In this document: piece after piece, positions 58,780 to 64,000 of the stretch | Layout of the letters: each line of letters starts with the position of its first letter | Numbering within the stretch: the stretch's first letter is position 1 | From: Kondoa malvinella | Lineage: Eukaryota; Basidiomycota; Agaricostilbomycetes; Agaricostilbales; Kondoaceae | NCBI GenBank assembly: GCA_039545315.1 | Contig: BCIM01000002.1 | Location: forward strand, 1,701,369-1,765,368 | Length of the DNA stretch: 64,000 nt | Direction: 5' to 3' | Position numbers and translations under genes: made by a program | Notes under the pieces: model-generated | What the model was told of the DNA's origin: nothing | Seen by the model: only the letters and a program-made list of their open reading frames with translations | Database searches by the model: none

Positions 58780-60020
58780 GGGTCTTGAGCGATTGTACAA
58801 GATAGGTAAGTTGCAGCAGTTGTCTTCCTAGTCACGTCGAGGCAAAGGTAGAAGTTGAGAGCAAGGAGCAGCTGCCAATCAAGTCAAAGCAGGTCAAAGC
58901 GTAGTGGTTCAGTGATAGATACACTTGCACATGTCTATTGTACATCTTATAGCATGAAAGGTAACTGTTAGTTGTTTGCCCGCGTTCGCAGGAAGAGGGT
59001 ATGCTGGCCTCAAGCACTGGCACTTCTGATAGCTTTCTTCATCTCTTCATCTCCACTTCCAACAGATCCACTTGTTTCCAACACGGGTACTTATAGCGGA
59101 AGTAACGACGCCGAGAATCCAACCAATGTAGTAAAGTCAGGCGGCGGCGACTCTGGAAAGGAAGCTGCGCAGCCAACCACTCCTTGTGTCTCCTCCAGAC
59201 TAGCACAGGACAGTCAGAAGGAGCAGAGAAGCGCAGTATGGACGCGCGCTGTGCCGTTGGCCGATGTAAGAGAAGCCACAGTAAACGACATCAGATGGAA
59301 GACGAGACCAGTCAGAAGGATACTTGTATGACCGAGATCACATTATGCACTGCTGTCCAGTACCGCCGAGCCCAGCAGCCTGGTATCGAGTTGCTATCAC
59401 AAGATATTGATACCGCATGCAACAAGCGCGCGTGGACTGGCACAAACGACTAGAAGATGAATAACAGTGATTAAGAGAGTCGCATATTGCGCACAGGATC
59501 GACAGAGTATTTCAAGATAGGTTAAGGCGGTGCCTACCTAGTGCCTGACAGATAGATACAGCACCAAAATTGGCAGACTCGTAATGCTGATCGTCAAGCG
59601 CGCACGAAAAGAGATACCCAATGCGTGGTATAGACAGCATGTCGCTTGACAGCTATTCGCTTTTGTCGAGAGCTGCGCTCTGCCGGTTGCCGTTTTTGGG
59701 CAGTTTTGTAGAAAGGGAGCCAGACGGGATCACTAGATTCGTTTCGCTACAGCCAACGCCTTGCTTTGGAGCAGCTCTGTCTTCTCCAAGCTCGACGACT
59801 TCTCTTTTTGCAAGACCTTGCTCGCTTAAGGTCCAACTTTCGCTAGCCCAAATCCCGCCGCGTTGGTTCGGAGCCGCCGTTTGTGTTTATGCTGGGCCAA
59901 GCAAGCAATACAGAGAGCAAGCAGAGGATAGGCGATCAAGTGACGTCCAGTCGCTAGGGACAGCGTGATCAAGAAGCGTCGTCTCAGGTCATCTGGCCAA
60001 AGTGCACGGATCCTCCAGCC
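58780..60020. other. Stretch without a supported gene
   Basis: Between two divergent genes. A few open frames (for example 58972-59331 and 59621-59968, +) lack splice support and family resemblance. Likely promoters and 5' UTRs of the flanking genes. Confidence 0.35.
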
Positions 60021-63000
60021 ATGGGTAGTAGCGGCGCTGCCAGCCCAGCTCGTGACCTGAACAGTCAAGCAAAGTCACTCCGGTCTGCTGCTGGAAACTT
60101 TCCTGTACCAGTCTTTCAAGACGCAGATTCCGCCCAAGCTCAATTTCCTTTCACGGCTGAAGCAGAGGCCGCCTATCAAAGCAACTTGGGCTCTCCTTTT
60201 AGCTTGAAGCCAGCACTAGAACAGAGACCTGGTCAAAAGTTGCGCTTGTCGTCCTTGTTTGGCAATCCTCTCTTGCGGTCTCCTTCGTCGAGCATTGCAA
60301 GCGATTCGACTTCTAGCTCGTTTGCAAAATCTCAGCTTCCTCTGCCTAAAGGGCCTGCTAGTCGAGAGCTTGCCAGAGCATCAAGCGCGCCTGTGTACAC
60401 TTCTCAACACTTGGGAGCGAGTTCAGCCATGATACGTGATGCTTCAAACGACGATGAGAACTGTCCTGTTTGCTTGGAATCTCTGGCTATGCGATTACAC
60501 GGAGAGAAGCCTCATGTAGTACCGATATGCGGACACAAGCTGCGTAAGACCAGCCCTCCTTGCTGCTACTTGTCAAGCTGATATGCCGAACCAGACGAAG
60601 CTTGCTTTGAGGCTGTATACGGACCAGTGGCTAAGGCAAAGACGCGCTCTGGCTCTCTGGGTCTATGCGGCGTATGTAGAAGAGACATGAAGATTGGCGA
60701 TCCTGGTGACCATGGCAGCAACAGTCAGTCTTCTCGTAACTCAGAACATCCGAGTAGCTGATCTTTTGTACAGAATTTGCGGCCATGGCAGGTCTACCCG
60801 GCAGTAAAAACAGTCCAACAATGGATACACACAAGATGCGATCCATCTCCAAGCGTACAATCGCAACCGAAGCTGATGCTGGACCACCGAGCCATGATCC
60901 AGAGGAAGACGACGATCCTGTTGATCTGGACGCAAGTTCGCCTTATTCTCCATCTTATGGACATGCACATAGAGCCTCGGGCGATACTTTGGTCGATCTT
61001 CAAGGAAGCAACAACCGTTCGGTTGCTTCAAGTAATGGCCACAAGAACTTCTCCGCTGGCCGTTCACAGCACAGTGACCATTCCCACCACCGGCCTCCAA
61101 TCCCACCGCATTTCCTTGCTCAACCCAAGATTACTGTCAGAACCGAATACAACAGTATATCGCGACCCTCTCCAGCAGATAAAGTACCGGCTACTTCGAA
61201 CATTACTTGCATGGTCACTGTAGAGCTGCCAGGCAGATCAGAAAGACGCTCAATGGGCGCTTCAAGACCTCGCTCTGGCTCAAGGAACGACGCGAACCAA
61301 TTCAACCGTTCAGAAGACGGCCACTCTGTCCGCTCCCCTGCTTCTGCAGCATCACCTCGATCATCGCAACAGCCGGCGAACATGTCAATACCGGAAGATG
61401 CCGGTGCGGGATACACTTATGGAGCCACTCAGTCTACACTTCCAGCACTTGAGCGACCTCGAAGCTCTTCCGGCGAGATAGCGGGTTCGCCAGCAATTGA
61501 CGAGATGGGAGAGGTAGTTGCCGAGCTACAACAGCGGCTGTTGGAATGGAAAGGGAACCTGGTTGAAGAGTTTGGAAAGCTGCAGAAGCACGGTCGATTG
61601 CATATCAGAAAGGACGTCAATACGTAAGTATTCTTTTCGAGCGGAGACGTTTGGGGCTGAACATTAATCCAGACGAGAATTCATTGTATACCTGTTCAAC
61701 GAAGCGCTGCTCTGTGTTGTTGAAGACAAGCGGAAAGGCAAGCAGAAGCAAGTGGAAGAAAGCCCAACCTTTGGCAATTTGCGCTTGAAAGGTCGCGTGT
61801 ACATCAAGCATATAGCGAACTTGGAGTGCAGCGAGGCTGAACTCAGTCTCACGATTCATATGGTGGGCTTTCTGCAGAGATTCTTGCTACTTAGACTCAG
61901 TGTTACAACAGGGTGACGAAGCTTTAGACGCTTTCGTTTTGGTCTTTGCCGACGCCGAGACGCTCAATGCCTGGCACGATCACATCAACGTGCTCGTACA
62001 TAATCAGCAACAGCACTCCATCCATCCCAAGCCTTCACTCAACTCTATCCGTGACTCTGTCGAATCGCACGAGACCAACGGCTCGCGATCAACTGTTTCG
62101 CACACCTCATCACAATCCGGATACACTCGTAACTCTCGTACAACGATATCCACGGGACCCGCTGGCGGCAAAGAGATGCCTACTTTACCAGAGGAAGACA
62201 CCCTTCACCATACTTCGCCTCAATTGCCTGATTCTGATACGCCGTACTCTCTCGTCTTGCCATCTCTCAATCTTCCTCACGACTTACCTGCCATCGATCT
62301 AATGCTCATATTCTCTGTGCCGGCGCAGACCAACGCTCCATCATCTTACCATCTCAAAATCCGCCTCATCAAGTCTACGCTAGAATTTCTGATCGGCAAC
62401 ATCGGACCAAGAGCTCGTATCAGTATCGTCACGTACAGTACTGGTGAAGGAAGCAAAGGCGTTCTTCGCAAGACCCCATTCCTTGCCACTGGTCGAGGTG
62501 ACGGCCGATCTCGACTGGACTCTATCGTGCAAGCCCTGGGTCAGGAATCAGCTGACGATGTCGGTCTGGTTCGAGATAGAGACGAGAAAGTCAATGTCCT
62601 TACTGCGGTCAACCTCGCTCTCGACGTCTTATTGCAACGAAAGTCCAAATCGGCTCTTTCCGGAATTGTGCTCATGAACGATGGCAAGGATGGATCAGGC
62701 AAAAGTCAAATGCAGCTTGTTATGGCGAGATGCGAAGCCGCAGCGTAGGTCTAAAAGCGAGTAAGAAGACGGACAGCTGATTCTCCCGTAGTACTCCGAT
62801 TCACACCTTTGGATGGGGCAAGACACATGATCCAAGCAGCCTGTGGCTTTTGAGCAATCATACCGGCGGAACATATGTAAGACAAGCCTTATTGCGCTGT
62901 CAACAGTGCTGATCATGGTTCGCAGACCTTTGTCAAAGAGCTGTACCACCTGAAAGATAGCGTCGCCGGATGTGTCGGAGGCATGCTCTCCGTTGGCGCA

Positions 63001-64000
63001 ACATCAATGAAGCTGCACATTAGCGTGCCAGAACATCGATGGTTCCGGATCAGAAGGGTCGCCGGAATCCAGAATGCCATCGTCGCTCAAGACGGCATCG
63101 ATGTAGACATTGACGTGGCCGATCTTCGTTATGGAGAGAAGCGGGAGTTGCTGGTCGAAGTAGAGATGAAGCTGGATCCACCCAAGAGGAGCACGAGCCA
63201 TCCGTTTGGCGATATGCAACCATCTGGCAGTGGAGGTCAAGGCGCGAATTACAGCACTGCTACCGATCAGTTCTTCATCGATAATGCAGGACTCAGTGAG
63301 TGCTGTCTCGGAGTTCTGTCAAGCCAATCAGAGTACAGAGCACAAACAGATCCATCTTCGTTAGACGATTACTCCAGTGACTTCTTGGAAGATCAGTACG
63401 ATGCTCTTGATGAAGAAGTGCCACTGTTCGAGGTCAACGCGTCTTACAAAGACCCGATCGCCGGCAAAATGGTGTCTCGAATGCCTTACCCCGTCTTGCT
63501 CATGGTCAACCTTACGCCGCCAGTCCGTGATAAATCAAAGCTTCCACCAGTCGTATCAGACCCAGCAGTTGTGAGGCGCCGCATCGAGCTATTATGTTCC
63601 GATATGGAGACGAGATGTCTTCTGTTGATGAGTCGACGCAATCCTCAACAAGCACAGCGACTTCTGCACGAAACTCGCCGCATCGTCGGCACCATCCTTG
63701 GCAACCTCACAAATATGACTTCGAGCGCAAGAACAGACGGGACGAGATCCGCGGAATACTTTTTGGCGCGCAGCACTTTATCAGCGTGTCTGGAAGACAT
63801 TGACTTCTTGATTGATGGCGTCGATGCTAGAGAGCAATTTGACACAGAACATCGCAATTGTGAGATGAGCTGCTGCTTTTATCAGCTGATGCTGATCACC
63901 CTACGCAGATGCCGCTCAATCCGCTGTAATTTTGCGTGATCAACGTGCTTGGAGCGGAAGGACGGCCCTCGAGCGTTTGTTCTGGAAGTCAGACTTCAGT
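60021..64000 (+). CDS. Far1/Ste5-like scaffold: RING, PH-like and VWA domains (runs off the window)
   Basis: Starts MGSSGAASPARDLNSQAKSL with a Ser-rich leader. A RING finger follows: ENCPVCLESLAMRLH, PICGHKLHEACF, GLCGVCRRDMKIGD (split by an intron after GHKL). A long Ser-rich part ends in an amphipathic segment, EVVAELQQRLLEWKGNLVEE. A PH-like region is spread over several exons (REFIVYLFNEALLCVVEDKR, LRLKGRVYIKHIANLE, LDAFVLVFADAETLNAWHDH). A VWA domain follows: AIDLMLIFSVPAQT, LEFLIGNIGPRARISIVTYS, KVNVLTAVNLALDVLLQRKS and GIVLMNDGKDGSGKSQMQLV. The C-terminal part contains FVKELYHLKDSVAGCVGGML. Domain order matches the yeast Far1/Ste5 scaffold family that links the pheromone Gbetagamma signal to the MAP kinase cascade. 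No stop is reached by 64000. Confidence 0.78.

Overview
The window is nuclear DNA of an intron-rich fungus. Almost every recognisable gene is cut by several GT-AG introns of about 45-60 nt with ctgac/ctgat-type branch points. The proteins (Sso-type syntaxins, sphinganine C4-hydroxylase, COA3, URI1, shugoshin, a TKL kinase of fungal type, a RING-PH-VWA mating scaffold) fit a basidiomycete best. That placement is inference from gene content and gene structure; no rRNA or other species marker is present. Exon joins were made by hand, by requiring frame continuity and family resemblance, so start and stop coordinates are firmer than internal exon borders.

Layout. 0-4.3 kb: end of a truncated gene, a GNAT acetyltransferase, a monocarboxylate-type MFS transporter tail-to-tail with it, and a small hypothetical gene. 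4.3-7.1 kb: a TKL-like kinase with acidic, SAP-like N-terminal repeats. 7.9-12.3 kb: PCC1 (KEOPS) head-to-head with shugoshin, then SUR2 and COA3. 12.5-16.8 kb: small unrecognised genes and a four-TM Sur7/PalI-like protein. 16.9-21.7 kb: RPN11, TAF6 and a secreted double-psi beta-barrel protein. 21.7-23.6 kb: gene-poor stretch with two copies of a dispersed repeat and an intact tRNA-Val. 23.8-35 kb: dense housekeeping block of URI1, ARG4, two divergent syntaxin paralogues, EME1 and mitochondrial uL15m. 35-38.7 kb: an unrecognised gene, a secreted protein built of Cys-Cys repeats, and a hypothetical gene.

38.7-50.3 kb is accessory-like. It holds a third copy of the dispersed repeat, three incomplete tRNA-like pieces, hairpin repeats, and one large intron-rich gene for a tyrosine recombinase with a C2H2 finger. 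In this recombinase the R, H-x2-R, H and Y catalytic signatures can all be read. It resembles the fungal DUF3435/Crypton/'captain' class and is the most notable feature of the window. 50.3-54.8 kb has a small gene and, 11 nt downstream, a large unrecognised gene. 54.9-60 kb is sparse (two hypothetical genes, one with a clear TATA box). A Far1/Ste5-like pheromone-pathway scaffold gene starts at 60,021 and runs off the right edge.

No CRISPR array, rRNA, operon or bacterial-type element was seen. Functional links between neighbours are few; the clearest shared arrangements are short divergent promoters (PCC1/SGO, URI1/ARG4, the two syntaxins).
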